A stretch of DNA of 64,000 bases from Streptomyces spirodelae. Lineage in GTDB: Bacteria > Actinomycetota > Actinomycetes > Streptomycetales > Streptomycetaceae. Below the pieces are notes generated by a model, which was given only the letters and a program-made list of their open reading frames with translations, made no database searches and had not been told where the DNA came from. This document shows, piece after piece, positions 24,197 to 32,122 of the stretch. Made by a program: the position numbers and the translations under genes. The stretch lies in the NCBI RefSeq assembly GCF_017676385.1, contig NZ_JAFFZN010000016.1, positions 1-64,000 on the forward strand, written 5' to 3'. Within the stretch, counting starts at the first letter, position 1; each line of letters starts with the position of its first letter.

Positions 24197-25102
24197 TCAG
24201 GCGGCTGCCGCCCCGCCGGGAACGGTCGGGTGCCTCCGCGCGGGGTGCCCGGCCGCACGGTGGGCCGGGCGCTCGGCGCCTGCGGGGTGGCGGACGGCTC
24301 GGCGGTCGTGCTCGACCTGTCGGCGCACCCGCTCGAAGCTCTTGGACAGCAGCCGGGAGACATGCATCTGGGAGATGCCCAGCTCCTGGCCGATGCGCGA
24401 CTGCGACATGTCGCGGAAGAAGCGCAGGTAGAGCACGCGCCGCTGCCGCTCGGGCAGTTCGCGCAGGCACGGCTTGACCGCCTCGCGGGCCACCACCGTG
24501 TCGTACTCGGGCTCCGGCTCGCCGAAGGTGTCGGCCAACGAGAAGCCGTCGCCGGAGTCGGCTCCCAGGGAGGCGTCCAGCGACAGCGAACGGAAGCTGC
24601 CGAGGGCCTCCAGTCCGGCGGCCACGTCCTCCTCGGACATTCCGGAGTGCTCGGCGATCCGCTCGACGGAGGGGGCGCGGTCTTCGACCGTGGTGCTCAG
24701 GTCCCGCACCGCGGCCCGCACCTTGTTGCGCAGCTCCTGCACCCGGCGCGGCACATGCACGTCCCAGGTGTGGTCGCGGAAGTGACGGCGGATCTCGCCC
24801 GTGATGGTCGGCACGGCGAACGGCACGAACGGGGCGCCCATCGCCGGGTCGTAACGGTCGACGGCCTTGACCAGACCGAGCGCGGCGACCTGCTCCAGAT
24901 CCTCCAGGGACTCGCCGCGGTTGCGGTACTTGGCGGCCAGCCGGTGGGCCATCGGCAGCCACGCCTCGACCAGGCGGCCGCACAGCTCCTCCCGCTCGGG
25001 ACCCTCCGGCAACGCGGCCAGCCGTGCGAAGTCCTCCGCCGTGTCAGGAGCGTCGTCGTGACTGTGGCGGGCTCGCTGCGGCCGGTACCGTACGGGGCAC
25101 AT
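24197..25102 (-). CDS. SigB/SigF/SigG-family RNA polymerase sigma factor
   Basis: An alternative sigma factor of 301 residues of the Streptomyces stress and sporulation group. Region 2 is LVEAWLPMAHRLAAKYRNRGESLEDLEQVAALGLVKAVDRYDP with the -10 recognition segment FAVPTITGEIRRHFRDHTWDVHVPRRV. Region 3 spans about 160-205. Region 4 contains LPERQRRVLYLRFFRDMSQSRIGQELGISQMHVSRLL. The C-terminal 35 residues are an Arg/Ala/Pro/His-rich tail beyond the family core. The ATG at 25102 follows GGAGGAG. A SigB-type promoter lies about 135-160 bases upstream, suggesting autoregulation. No anti-sigma gene is adjacent. Confidence 0.92.
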   Translation of the reverse strand: MCPVRYRPQRARHSHDDAPDTAEDFARLAALPEGPEREELCGRLVEAWLPMAHRLAAKYRNRGESLEDLEQVAALGLVKAVDRYDPAMGAPFVPFAVPTITGEIRRHFRDHTWDVHVPRRVQELRNKVRAAVRDLSTTVEDRAPSVERIAEHSGMSEEDVAAGLEALGSFRSLSLDASLGADSGDGFSLADTFGEPEPEYDTVVAREAVKPCLRELPERQRRVLYLRFFRDMSQSRIGQELGISQMHVSRLLSKSFERVRRQVEHDRRAVRHPAGAERPAHRAAGHPARRHPTVPGGAAAA

Positions 25103-25236
25103 GGGATCGGGCTCCTCCCGGTGTCGCTGACACGTGGACCACCGCGGGAGAAGCGGCTCGGGTGACACACCCGGGGTGACCTTCTGCGGTCGCCTCCCGC
25201 GGATGTGCCTGTCCTCCCAAGCACGTGGTCTCTTGT

Positions 25237-25261
25237 GTAACCGTCCCGGGAATCGGTAAAC
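25237..25261 (-). promoter_or_regulatory. SigB-type promoter of the sigma factor gene
   Basis: On the minus strand GTTT is followed after 15 bases by GGTTAC, close to the SigB-family consensus GNNTN14-16GGGTAC. It lies about 135 bases upstream of the sigma factor start codon. Confidence 0.5.
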
Positions 25262-25396
25262 CCCCCGATCGGGTAGGGCGGCACCGGCGGCTGTTCCGCC
25301 AACCTGCCGGTGCCTCCGCGGGGCGACGTCGCCGCGCGTATCCGACCGCGTAACCGCTCGGCCGCCTCGGCAAACAGCCCTCCGGACAACTGTTGA

Positions 25397-25422
25397 GTTG
25401 CGGATGGCCGCTTCCCGGGTAC
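25397..25422 (+). promoter_or_regulatory. SigB-type promoter facing the Gln/Gly-rich protein gene
   Basis: GTTG, 16 bases, then GGGTAC, an exact -10 match to the SigB-family consensus, on the plus strand 125 bases upstream of the next gene. Together with the minus-strand promoter it would make this a divergent stress-controlled interval. The rest of 25103-25547 holds no gene I can support. Confidence 0.45.
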
Positions 25423-25547
25423 AGGGAGGCGGCAGCCCCACCCGGAGGCGGTCCCGGATGAAGGCGTAAGGTCGGCGTCTGGCCGCCCGCAGGCACCATT
25501 GCGGGTGGCCGGTTGTATGTCCGTACCCTCGCCAGGAGATCTTCGTC

Positions 25548-26156
25548 ATGCCGATCGACAACAGCACCGGGCCGCCCATCTACGACAGCCTGATCGAGGA
25601 GCACGGCGACGTGCCCGGCGACGTGCGCCAGGCCGCCGAGGAGCTCCAGCAGGAGGCGGAGCAGGCGGTGGACTTCTCCCCCGTGCACCACCGGCACCCC
25701 AGTACCGGCAGACCGGAGTCCTCCGAGCCTCCCGCGCCCGCGCCGGGCCCCGAGGGGCAGCAGCACCGGCCGCAGGCACCCGCGGCGCTGCCCGGCCGGA
25801 ACCCGCTCCAGTCCGGCGGCCCCGGCCGGCCCGGACGGCCGGTCCGGCCCCATCAGCTCGGACAGCCCCAGGGCGGACCCGCGCAGGGAGGGCAGCAGCC
25901 GGGGCACCCTCAGGGCGGACAGCCCCAAGGCGGACCGCAGCAGCACGGACAGCCGGCGCAGGGCCGACCGCAGCACGGCCAACCGCAGCATGGGCGGCCG
26001 CACGGCGGGCAGGCCGAAGACGGGCAGCACCAGCACGCTCAGCCCCAGCACGGTCAGCACCAGCCGGGACAGCCCCAGCACGGTCAGCACCAGCCGGGAC
26101 AGCACCAGGGCGGTCCGGAGACAGCTCAGCGGCCGCCCGAGTACGCGGCCGAGTAA
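25548..26156 (+). CDS. Gln/Gly/His/Pro-rich low-complexity protein
   Basis: This 202-residue protein is not one I recognise. The first 50 residues look folded and acidic (MPIDNSTGPPIYDSLIEEHG, AAEELQQEAEQAV). From about residue 80 on it is made almost only of Gln, Gly, His and Pro in imperfect units such as GQPQHG and GQHQPG. Two perfect 30-bp DNA duplications encode ten residues each near the end. The ATG has AGGAG 9 nt upstream, and a possible SigB-type promoter lies before it. The tail is probably disordered; many histidines could bind metal. It has no signal peptide or membrane segment. Confidence 0.65.
   Translation: MPIDNSTGPPIYDSLIEEHGDVPGDVRQAAEELQQEAEQAVDFSPVHHRHPSTGRPESSEPPAPAPGPEGQQHRPQAPAALPGRNPLQSGGPGRPGRPVRPHQLGQPQGGPAQGGQQPGHPQGGQPQGGPQQHGQPAQGRPQHGQPQHGRPHGGQAEDGQHQHAQPQHGQHQPGQPQHGQHQPGQHQGGPETAQRPPEYAAE
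26041..26100 (+). repeat. Perfect 30-bp tandem duplication in the Gln/Gly-rich gene
   Basis: Two identical 30-base units (26041-26070 and 26071-26100) starting AGCCCCAGCACGGTCAGCAC encode repeated Gln-Pro-Gln-His-Gly-Gln-His-Gln-Pro-Gly. Perfect identity suggests recent expansion. Confidence 0.85.
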
Positions 26157-26200
26157 CGGTCCCAGCCGCGGGCGGCCCCGGCGAACCGCCGACGGCGGGA

Positions 26201-26225
26201 TGCGGTGCGGTGCGGTGCGGTGCGG
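26201..26225. repeat. (TGCGG)5 pentanucleotide microsatellite
   Basis: Five exact copies of TGCGG directly abut the stop codon of the convergent ANTAR gene. A change in copy number would affect only the intergenic length. Confidence 0.85.
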
Positions 26226-26636
26226 TCAGCCTCGCGCGGATCGCACGCTGTGGAGGGCGGCGGCCAGATTCTTGCGCACCGGCTTGGGGACCGGGGTCCC
26301 CTCGGCTCCGGCGACCAGCGCGGCCGCCACGTTCCGCAGCTTCACATTGGAGTGCTGGGAGACCCGTACCAGAACCTGCCAAGCCGTCTCCGCGTCGCAC
26401 GGCGCGAGGGCCATCACCATGCCCCGGGCCTGGTCGATGACCGGGCGGGTCTCCAGCGCCTGCCGCAACTGCCCCACTTCGGCGCTCAGTTCCTCGACGC
26501 GCGCGGCCAGCAGCTCCCGTTCCGGGTCGGCCGTGCCCTCGCCCTTCGCCGGAGCGGCATCATCCGGCGGCACGGCTCTGCGCTGCGAACACTCCTCTGC
26601 CACAGAGGTACGCACAAAGCCGGTTGCGGCACTCAT
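26226..26636 (-). CDS. ANTAR domain-containing protein
   Basis: A 136-residue protein with a coiled-coil stretch (LLAARVEELSAEVGQLRQAL, near 46-65) and a C-terminal ANTAR domain (RPVIDQARGMVMALAPCDAETAWQVLVRVSQHSNVKLRNVAAALV). ANTAR domains bind tandem RNA hairpins and prevent transcription termination. It lacks a receiver or GAF sensor, so its signal must come from a partner. The start is the ATG with GGGAGA upstream. It resembles the ANTAR half of the protein at 16756-18120. Confidence 0.85.
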   Translation of the reverse strand: MSAATGFVRTSVAEECSQRRAVPPDDAAPAKGEGTADPERELLAARVEELSAEVGQLRQALETRPVIDQARGMVMALAPCDAETAWQVLVRVSQHSNVKLRNVAAALVAGAEGTPVPKPVRKNLAAALHSVRSARG

Positions 26637-27016
26637 CGACGTCTCCCAGCGCTCGGACGGTCCTTCAATGCGAGGAGCCGCTGCCTGCAGAAGCTCCCGC
26701 ACTCCGGACACTTCCGAGACTGAACCCACTGCCCCCAAACCAGCAACCCCGCCCGTTCCGCGCGATTCCGCGCAAAAACGGCACCGGGGGCTGTGTCCCC
26801 AACCCACCGGCGCCTACGCAGGGCGAGCTCACTCCCGCGCACTGTGCACGTATCCACGAAAGCGGCTGGTGAAACCACTGTCCGTCCGCTCGACGGCGGA
26901 GTGGACCCCGGAGGGTGAACGCTCGTCGAATTCGGCCGGCAGCTCCAAACCCCTCCAAAAGCAGTGACCCGATCCGAGAGCAGCGACCCGACCCGCTCGG
27001 TGTTCGTCAGAGTCCG
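26637..27016. other. Intergenic region upstream of the ANTAR gene
   Basis: About 380 bases lie between the ANTAR start codon and the stop of the membrane protein gene. Translations here lack any family similarity or ribosome site. A small GGGG-CTGTGT-CCCC hairpin is the only structure I see; the ANTAR promoter must lie within it. Confidence 0.5.
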
Positions 27017-28402
27017 TCAGAACCCTCCGCCGCCGAAGTCGCCGCCACCGAAGCCGCCACCGTCACCGCCGCCGAAACCTCCGCCGAAGTCCCCGCCGGA
27101 GAAATCGCCGTCCGAGAAGTCGCCGCCCGACGGATCGCCGTAACCTTCGGCGCCGTACGCGTACGGGCCGCCCAGCGCGCCACCCAGCATGGTGCCCATC
27201 AGCAGGCCGGGCAGCAAGGCCCCGCCGAAGTAACCGGCGGCCCAGGGGGCGTAGACCGGTCCTGCCTCCCAGTAGGGGCGGGCTCCCTGCGGGGTGCCCA
27301 CCTGGCGGACGAGCGGTTCCTCGCCGTCGGCCAGCCGGGTCGCGTCGGCGGCGCACACCGGAACCATCCGTTCCGTGCCGCCGGGCGGCGTCCACGCCAC
27401 GTCCTCGACCGACGGACCGTGCCGGGGGTCGAAGAAGCAGGGCGGACGGCGTTCGGGAAGCGGCTCCCCGCGCAGCCGCGCCTCCAGCACGGTGAGCGCG
27501 AAGCGACCCTCGGCCAGGGACTCGCTCACCTTCCGCACCTCCTGCGGGCGGCGCGCCGACGCCATCGTCGCCTTGGCGTCCTCGTACGCGTCCAGGGCCC
27601 GCGCGTAGTCCTCGCGCGCCGCGTCGGCGTCCTCGCGGACCATCCCGGGCGCCGCGGAGGCCGGGTCGAAGCCGATCCGGCCCAGCTCCTCGCCGAACGC
27701 GGTGATGTCCTCGTCCACGACCGGGCGCAGTCTCTCCAGTCCTGCCCGGTCCAGCCGCGCCTGCCGCCTGCGCCCGCCCCAGCTCACCAGGAAGGCACAG
27801 CACGCGGCCAGCAGCACCAGGATGCCGAGCGTGACGATGGCTCCGGTGCCGCCGCCGTTACGGCCGCCGTCCTGCGACGCTCCACCGCCGTCCCAGGCCG
27901 CCGGAGCGTCGCCGTCCGCCTGTGCGATCGCCTGTTCGGCGAAGTCGGTGACCATCGCCCTCGGATCACCGGAGTGGGCACGCTCCACCGCGTCGACGGT
28001 GTTGCGCACCGCGTCGCGCGTCATCACCTGCTGGTCGGCGCCCGCGTCGAAGCGGTCGCCGAGAGCCACGGCGTAGACGCCGGTGATGCCGGTCTCGGTC
28101 CGCAGGTCCTGCAGCAGCGTCTGCCGGTCGAACCCGCCGTCGGCAGGCAGCACGGCGACGAGGACCGGCTTGTCGGCGCGTTTGATCCTGTCCTCGAGCG
28201 TGTCGGCTGCGGACGGGGGCAGCGTGTCCCGGGCGCGCGGATCGACGTAGACCGGGCCGTCCCGCAGCGCGGCGGCGGCCTCGTCGACACCGCCGCCGTC
28301 CGCTGCACGCGGGACCGCGGCAGCGGCCACCACCAGCAGCAGCGCGGCCACCACCGTCGCGAGCACCGAGGTCAGACGGAAGACCCGTCGTACGGTCTTC
28401 AT
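27017..28402 (-). CDS. TPM-like membrane protein with Gly-rich C-terminus
   Basis: A predicted membrane protein of 461 residues. It has an N-terminal signal/anchor (about 7-30), an extracytoplasmic domain to about 175, a transmembrane helix near 187-207, a helical cytoplasmic region (210-300), a Cys-containing segment, and a tail after about 425 built of GGGDFGGGF-like repeats. The Gly-Gly-Phe-rich end and the anchor-domain-helix layout recall TPM-domain proteins of actinobacteria, but I am not sure of the family. The start at 28402 has no ribosome site; TACTGT six bases upstream could give a leaderless transcript. An ATG at 28429 is an alternative. Function unknown. Confidence 0.65.
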   Translation of the reverse strand: MKTVRRVFRLTSVLATVVAALLLVVAAAAVPRAADGGGVDEAAAALRDGPVYVDPRARDTLPPSAADTLEDRIKRADKPVLVAVLPADGGFDRQTLLQDLRTETGITGVYAVALGDRFDAGADQQVMTRDAVRNTVDAVERAHSGDPRAMVTDFAEQAIAQADGDAPAAWDGGGASQDGGRNGGGTGAIVTLGILVLLAACCAFLVSWGGRRRQARLDRAGLERLRPVVDEDITAFGEELGRIGFDPASAAPGMVREDADAAREDYARALDAYEDAKATMASARRPQEVRKVSESLAEGRFALTVLEARLRGEPLPERRPPCFFDPRHGPSVEDVAWTPPGGTERMVPVCAADATRLADGEEPLVRQVGTPQGARPYWEAGPVYAPWAAGYFGGALLPGLLMGTMLGGALGGPYAYGAEGYGDPSGGDFSDGDFSGGDFGGGFGGGDGGGFGGGDFGGGGF

Positions 28403-28528
28403 ACGATCACAGTAGCTCAAACCGGACATTTTGCCGCGCGGGTGCTTGCGCGGGTGCTTGCGCGAGCGCTTACGCGAGTGCTCGCGCGGATGCTCGCGCA
28501 GCCGCCCGCCGGGCTGCTGGGGGAGCCG

Positions 28529-30256
28529 CTACCGGTGGCAGGTGAAGTTGCGCGCCTGGTCGGGGTCGCCCGAACCGTCGTACCGGGGCCATTCCGGATA
28601 CGCACACAGCGGCCGGGTCCGGCCGTCGGCACCCGGACCGGTGTCCGTGACGACCGGCCGGTGCGGCGCCCTCCCGTGCTCCGTCCACTCCTCCAGCGCG
28701 CCCACCGCGTCCCAGCCGGCCGCGAAAGCCGGCGCGACGTTGGCGTGGTTGGCTCCGGGCACGAGATAGAACCGGGCGAACCGCTCCGTGGCCCGCTCGC
28801 CCATCACCTTCCGCACCCGCTGGAAGTACTCGGCGGTCGAACGGTGACTGACCAGTTCGTCCGCCGTTCCGTGCAGCAGCAGCAACTTGCCCCCGGCCCG
28901 CGCGAACGGCCGCAGATCCGGGTCGTTGACGTCCTGCAGACCCGCCAGCTCGCTCACCCGGTGCCGCCAACGGCCGGGGTGCCGGGGGTTGAGGGAGAGG
29001 GAGTCGAAATCGGGGTCCCGGGTGACGAAATAGCGCACCCACTGCTCCCAGAACTGGACGCCGTAGCCGCTGTCGAGGGGCATCGGATTCGCGGGGGCCG
29101 AACTGCCCATGCCCAGCAGCGGGGTGGTCATGTCCGCACCGGACAGGAACGGGAAACCGGGGTAACCGCGCTCCCCGCTCCCCAGCGGATACTTCCAGCG
29201 CAGCGGGGACGACAGCGCTTCCACGGTGCGGATCTGCCGGCCGGTCAGGCAGTGCGGGGCGCCGGTGTGATGGCCCGCGCGGCCGGTGCCGCTGACCGTT
29301 TCCTCGGGGCAGCGCAGCGTACGCGGGTCGAAGCGGCAGCCCGCCTCGTCGGACACCACCCCGTCCCGCAGCCCGTCGTCACCGTCACAGGCGTCCAGCA
29401 CCGCGCGGTGCAGCAGCCGCTGCTGCGCGGGGCCGGGGAACGCGCCCGGGCGGGAGAGCAGCCGGGCCGCGTACCCGAAGAACAGGTCGAGGCTCGCCGC
29501 GTTCCACGCCGGGTAGACGGCCAGCACCCCGTCGAAATCGCGCGGCCAGCGCTGGGCGACCGCCAGCGCCTCCCGCCCGCCGGTCGAACCACCCGCGAAG
29601 AAACTGCGCCGCGGCTGCTGCCCGGAGTAGTGCTCACCGAGTACGAAGAGTGCCGCGTCCCGGGTCTTCTTCAGCGCGTCCCCGGCGAAATTCCGCAGGG
29701 CCTCGTCGTTCGCGCCGAACGAGCCGTCAAGGGACGGTGTCGGCTTGTGGCCGGGCGGCGCCTGGTGCCCCGAGTCGCTCGCGAAGACGGCGTAGCCCCG
29801 TCCGAGCGGGGTGCGCTTGCCCGCGGGGGCGAACGGCACGTTTCCCGTGACGTCGGGAACCGTGCCGTTGTAGCCACCTCCGCCCAGCATCATCGCCCGG
29901 TGGTTCCAGTGCTCGCGGTCCGGCAGCGCGAGCCGCAGCCTGATGGCCGGCGCGGCGCGGTCCACCGGGCGGATCTCGGCGTCGACGCGGCAGTACGGGA
30001 CGAGTGCGGTGGCCCCCTCGCCGGAGGCGGGTACTGGCTGCGCGGAGGTGACCGTGCCGCCGCGGGTCGGCAGGCCGATCCGGGCGCGTGGGATGTCCAG
30101 ACCGCGGAGGCCGGCGCACGGGGTGGCGCCGCTTGTGCCGCTTTTTCCGCTCCCGCCGCTCTTGCCGTCGGCGGTGGCGCCGGGTGCCGTGGGTGCCATG
30201 GTGACGGCCGCCAGTGTGGCCGCCACCATGGCGACCGTCGCAGTTCGTCTTCGCAC
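28529..30256 (-). CDS. Secreted tannase/feruloyl esterase family protein
   Basis: A predicted exported esterase of 575 residues with a signal peptide (RRRTATVAMVAATLAAVT then an Ala/Pro cleavage region). The catalytic Ser is in AGGSTGGRE near residue 222, the Asp in LLHGTADELVSH near 465 and the His in PGANHANVAP near 502. The calcium-binding loop typical of the family (CDGDDGLRDGVVSDEAGC) is present. Tannase-family enzymes normally have Cys directly before the Ser and directly after the His, joined by a disulfide; here these are Gly and Ala. The GTG start follows a GGAGGG site. The natural substrate would be a plant phenolic ester. Confidence 0.83.
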   Translation of the reverse strand: MRRRTATVAMVAATLAAVTMAPTAPGATADGKSGGSGKSGTSGATPCAGLRGLDIPRARIGLPTRGGTVTSAQPVPASGEGATALVPYCRVDAEIRPVDRAAPAIRLRLALPDREHWNHRAMMLGGGGYNGTVPDVTGNVPFAPAGKRTPLGRGYAVFASDSGHQAPPGHKPTPSLDGSFGANDEALRNFAGDALKKTRDAALFVLGEHYSGQQPRRSFFAGGSTGGREALAVAQRWPRDFDGVLAVYPAWNAASLDLFFGYAARLLSRPGAFPGPAQQRLLHRAVLDACDGDDGLRDGVVSDEAGCRFDPRTLRCPEETVSGTGRAGHHTGAPHCLTGRQIRTVEALSSPLRWKYPLGSGERGYPGFPFLSGADMTTPLLGMGSSAPANPMPLDSGYGVQFWEQWVRYFVTRDPDFDSLSLNPRHPGRWRHRVSELAGLQDVNDPDLRPFARAGGKLLLLHGTADELVSHRSTAEYFQRVRKVMGERATERFARFYLVPGANHANVAPAFAAGWDAVGALEEWTEHGRAPHRPVVTDTGPGADGRTRPLCAYPEWPRYDGSGDPDQARNFTCHR

Positions 30257-30315
30257 CTGCCCGCCCTCCCCCCTTGACAGCTTCGAGTGCTGGCACGCTA
30301 GGGGGTGGTTCCGGT

Positions 30316-30333
30316 CGCGGCCATGTGGCCGCG
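30316..30333. promoter_or_regulatory. Palindrome upstream of the tannase-family gene
   Basis: CGCGGCCA-TG-TGGCCGCG is a perfect 18-bp palindrome 60 bases before the esterase start, in an otherwise empty 256-bp interval. It may be a repressor operator; no regulator is adjacent. Confidence 0.4.
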
Positions 30334-30512
30334 CCACACGGCGCGCCCCACCGCTGTGGCCTCCGCCCCCCGGGGGCCGACGCAGCCCGCGCGGGCGGGA
30401 CCGGTGGTGCGGTGCCCACGACGGCCCGCCATGAGTACGTCGCGGATTTGCCCGACCGCCCGCACGTCCTGGTTGCTCACGCGGTTCCCCCGCCTGGCGG
30501 GGCGCCGCGGGG

Positions 30513-31343
30513 TCACGGCAGGGCCAGGAGGGCGGCACCCAGGGCCAGGAGGGCGGTTCCGAAGAGGCGGCCGGTCAGGGTGGGGCGGGGGACTGTCTTC
30601 TCGATGGTGATGACCGCCGCGACAGCTGCCATCCAGGCCAGGCTCATCACACCGGCGGCCAGCAGTACCGCCATCAGTGCCCAGCAGCATCCAAGGCAGT
30701 AACCGCCGTGCCGTACGCCGACCGAGAAGGCGCCGAAGCGGCTGCCCGCAGTGGGTTCGGCGTACCGCATCACCAGAGCGAGCGGGGAGCGGCAGCGCAC
30801 CAGGCACCAGCGTTTGAGCGGGGTGAACTGGTAGGCGCCGGCGACCAGGAGCACCACGGCGCCCACTTGTACGGCGAGCGGGCCGCCGCCCATCGCGGTG
30901 GCCTCGAAGGCGCGTACGACGGCGTAACCGAGGAGGCCGGCCACGCCCCAAACGGCAAGGTATCCGGCAGTCAGCGCGGCGAGGGTGCCGGTGGTGGCGC
31001 GTGCCCCGAGCAGCCGACGCATGCCGACCATGAACGGGGTGATGGCGGGCAGCATCATCGCCGCCATCATCACCACCCAGGTGAGCAGGAAGAACCCGAA
31101 GGCCGTCGGCGGGATCACCGCGCCGCCCCCCATCGGCCGCATGCCGGTGAGGATGCCGGAACTCATGTCGGGCATGGCCAGCGCGCCGGTCACCAGCCAG
31201 GCCGTCCCCGCGAGGGCGAGGAGCAGCCCGGCGAGCAGGAGTTCGAGCCGCGTCCAGGTGCGGGGCGCCGGGATGCCCCGCGGTGCGTCCGGACCGGGGC
31301 GCATGCCCCTGCCCGAGCGCGGACGCACACCTGCGGTGGTCAT
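30513..31343 (-). CDS. DUF2182 integral membrane protein
   Basis: A 276-residue membrane protein with about six to seven hydrophobic helices from residue 33 on. The family motifs are readable: WVVMMAAMMLPAITP near residue 92 and HGGYCLGCCWALMAVL near 218, whose Met, His and Cys suggest metal handling. DUF2182 proteins are commonly encoded with a DUF1326 protein, as here. The ATG overlaps the stop of the DUF1326 gene in ATGA, so the two are translationally coupled. The biochemical role is not known to me. Confidence 0.87.
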   Translation of the reverse strand: MTTAGVRPRSGRGMRPGPDAPRGIPAPRTWTRLELLLAGLLLALAGTAWLVTGALAMPDMSSGILTGMRPMGGGAVIPPTAFGFFLLTWVVMMAAMMLPAITPFMVGMRRLLGARATTGTLAALTAGYLAVWGVAGLLGYAVVRAFEATAMGGGPLAVQVGAVVLLVAGAYQFTPLKRWCLVRCRSPLALVMRYAEPTAGSRFGAFSVGVRHGGYCLGCCWALMAVLLAAGVMSLAWMAAVAAVITIEKTVPRPTLTGRLFGTALLALGAALLALP

Positions 31344-32044
31344 GCGCCGTCCGGGCCGTACCAGTCGAACGGGATCAGCTTGCTGGAGTACCCGGAGCGG
31401 TCCCATTCGAAGCCGTAGGCGTCGGCCCGGTCGGTGGTGGCCTTGCCCCAGGTGGCGGGGCCCTGGCCGGGTCCCGTCTCGGAACCGGGCAGGTGGTGGA
31501 CCTGCACCCGTTCGCCCTCCTGGGTCGTGGGGCCGGTCAGCGCCTCGACGACGGCTTCCGCCTTCTCGGGGATGCGCATCCGCCAGGTGCCGAGGTCGTC
31601 ATCGATGGAGACCTCGATCGGGGCGGTCTCCAGCCCCCTCATCTCAGGGTTCAGCATGGCGCCGAACTGCTCGGGCCAGCCGCCCGCCTCGCCGCCGAAG
31701 ATCGCCTGGAGGGCCGCGCGCTGCGTGTCGTCCGCGCGGTCGTCGATGAAGAAGGCGGCGTACGCGTCCTTGGCCCCTCCCGCCCAGGGGTTGCCGGTGA
31801 AGGAGCCGAGCATGGCGACGTTGAGGCCGTCCAGCCGGGTGTCCCCGTAGGAGCCCTCGCGGATCTGCCACAGGAGGATGCCGTTGCAGTCACCGTAGGT
31901 CGGCGGCTGGGCGAAGGAGCAGGGGCACGGCACCGCGCACTTGCAGGCGTCGAACCACTCGCCCTTGAGGTGCCACTCCGGAATGGTTTGCGTGCTCTGC
32001 GCGCCCTGGGTGTCCGGCGCGCTCTGTGTGCTGGAGGTCGTCAT
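31340..32044 (-). CDS. DUF1326 domain-containing protein
   Basis: A 234-residue soluble protein with the DUF1326 signature: an N-terminal Cys cluster (EWFDACKCAVPCPCSFAQPP, near 29-48) followed by CNGILLWQIREGSYGDTRLDGLNV. The clustered cysteines suggest metal binding. It is the first gene of a two-gene unit with DUF2182. I prefer the ATG at 32044, which lies about ten bases after GGGAAG; a GTG nine bases upstream is too close to that site. Function unknown. Confidence 0.87.
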   Translation of the reverse strand: MTTSSTQSAPDTQGAQSTQTIPEWHLKGEWFDACKCAVPCPCSFAQPPTYGDCNGILLWQIREGSYGDTRLDGLNVAMLGSFTGNPWAGGAKDAYAAFFIDDRADDTQRAALQAIFGGEAGGWPEQFGAMLNPEMRGLETAPIEVSIDDDLGTWRMRIPEKAEAVVEALTGPTTQEGERVQVHHLPGSETGPGQGPATWGKATTDRADAYGFEWDRSGYSSKLIPFDWYGPDGA

Positions 32045-32122
32045 CGCGACCACTTCCCATGGCGTGCATGTCCGATACTTCCAGTCTGCTCCCGCCCGCC
32101 CGGCCCTGTCAGCCCAGTCGGC

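Noticed and set aside
30274..30304. A plus-strand TTGACA with GCTAGG/TAGGGG downstream, upstream of the tannase-family gene
   Set aside because: The -10 element is poor at ordinary spacing, and no gene on that strand follows for more than 3 kb.
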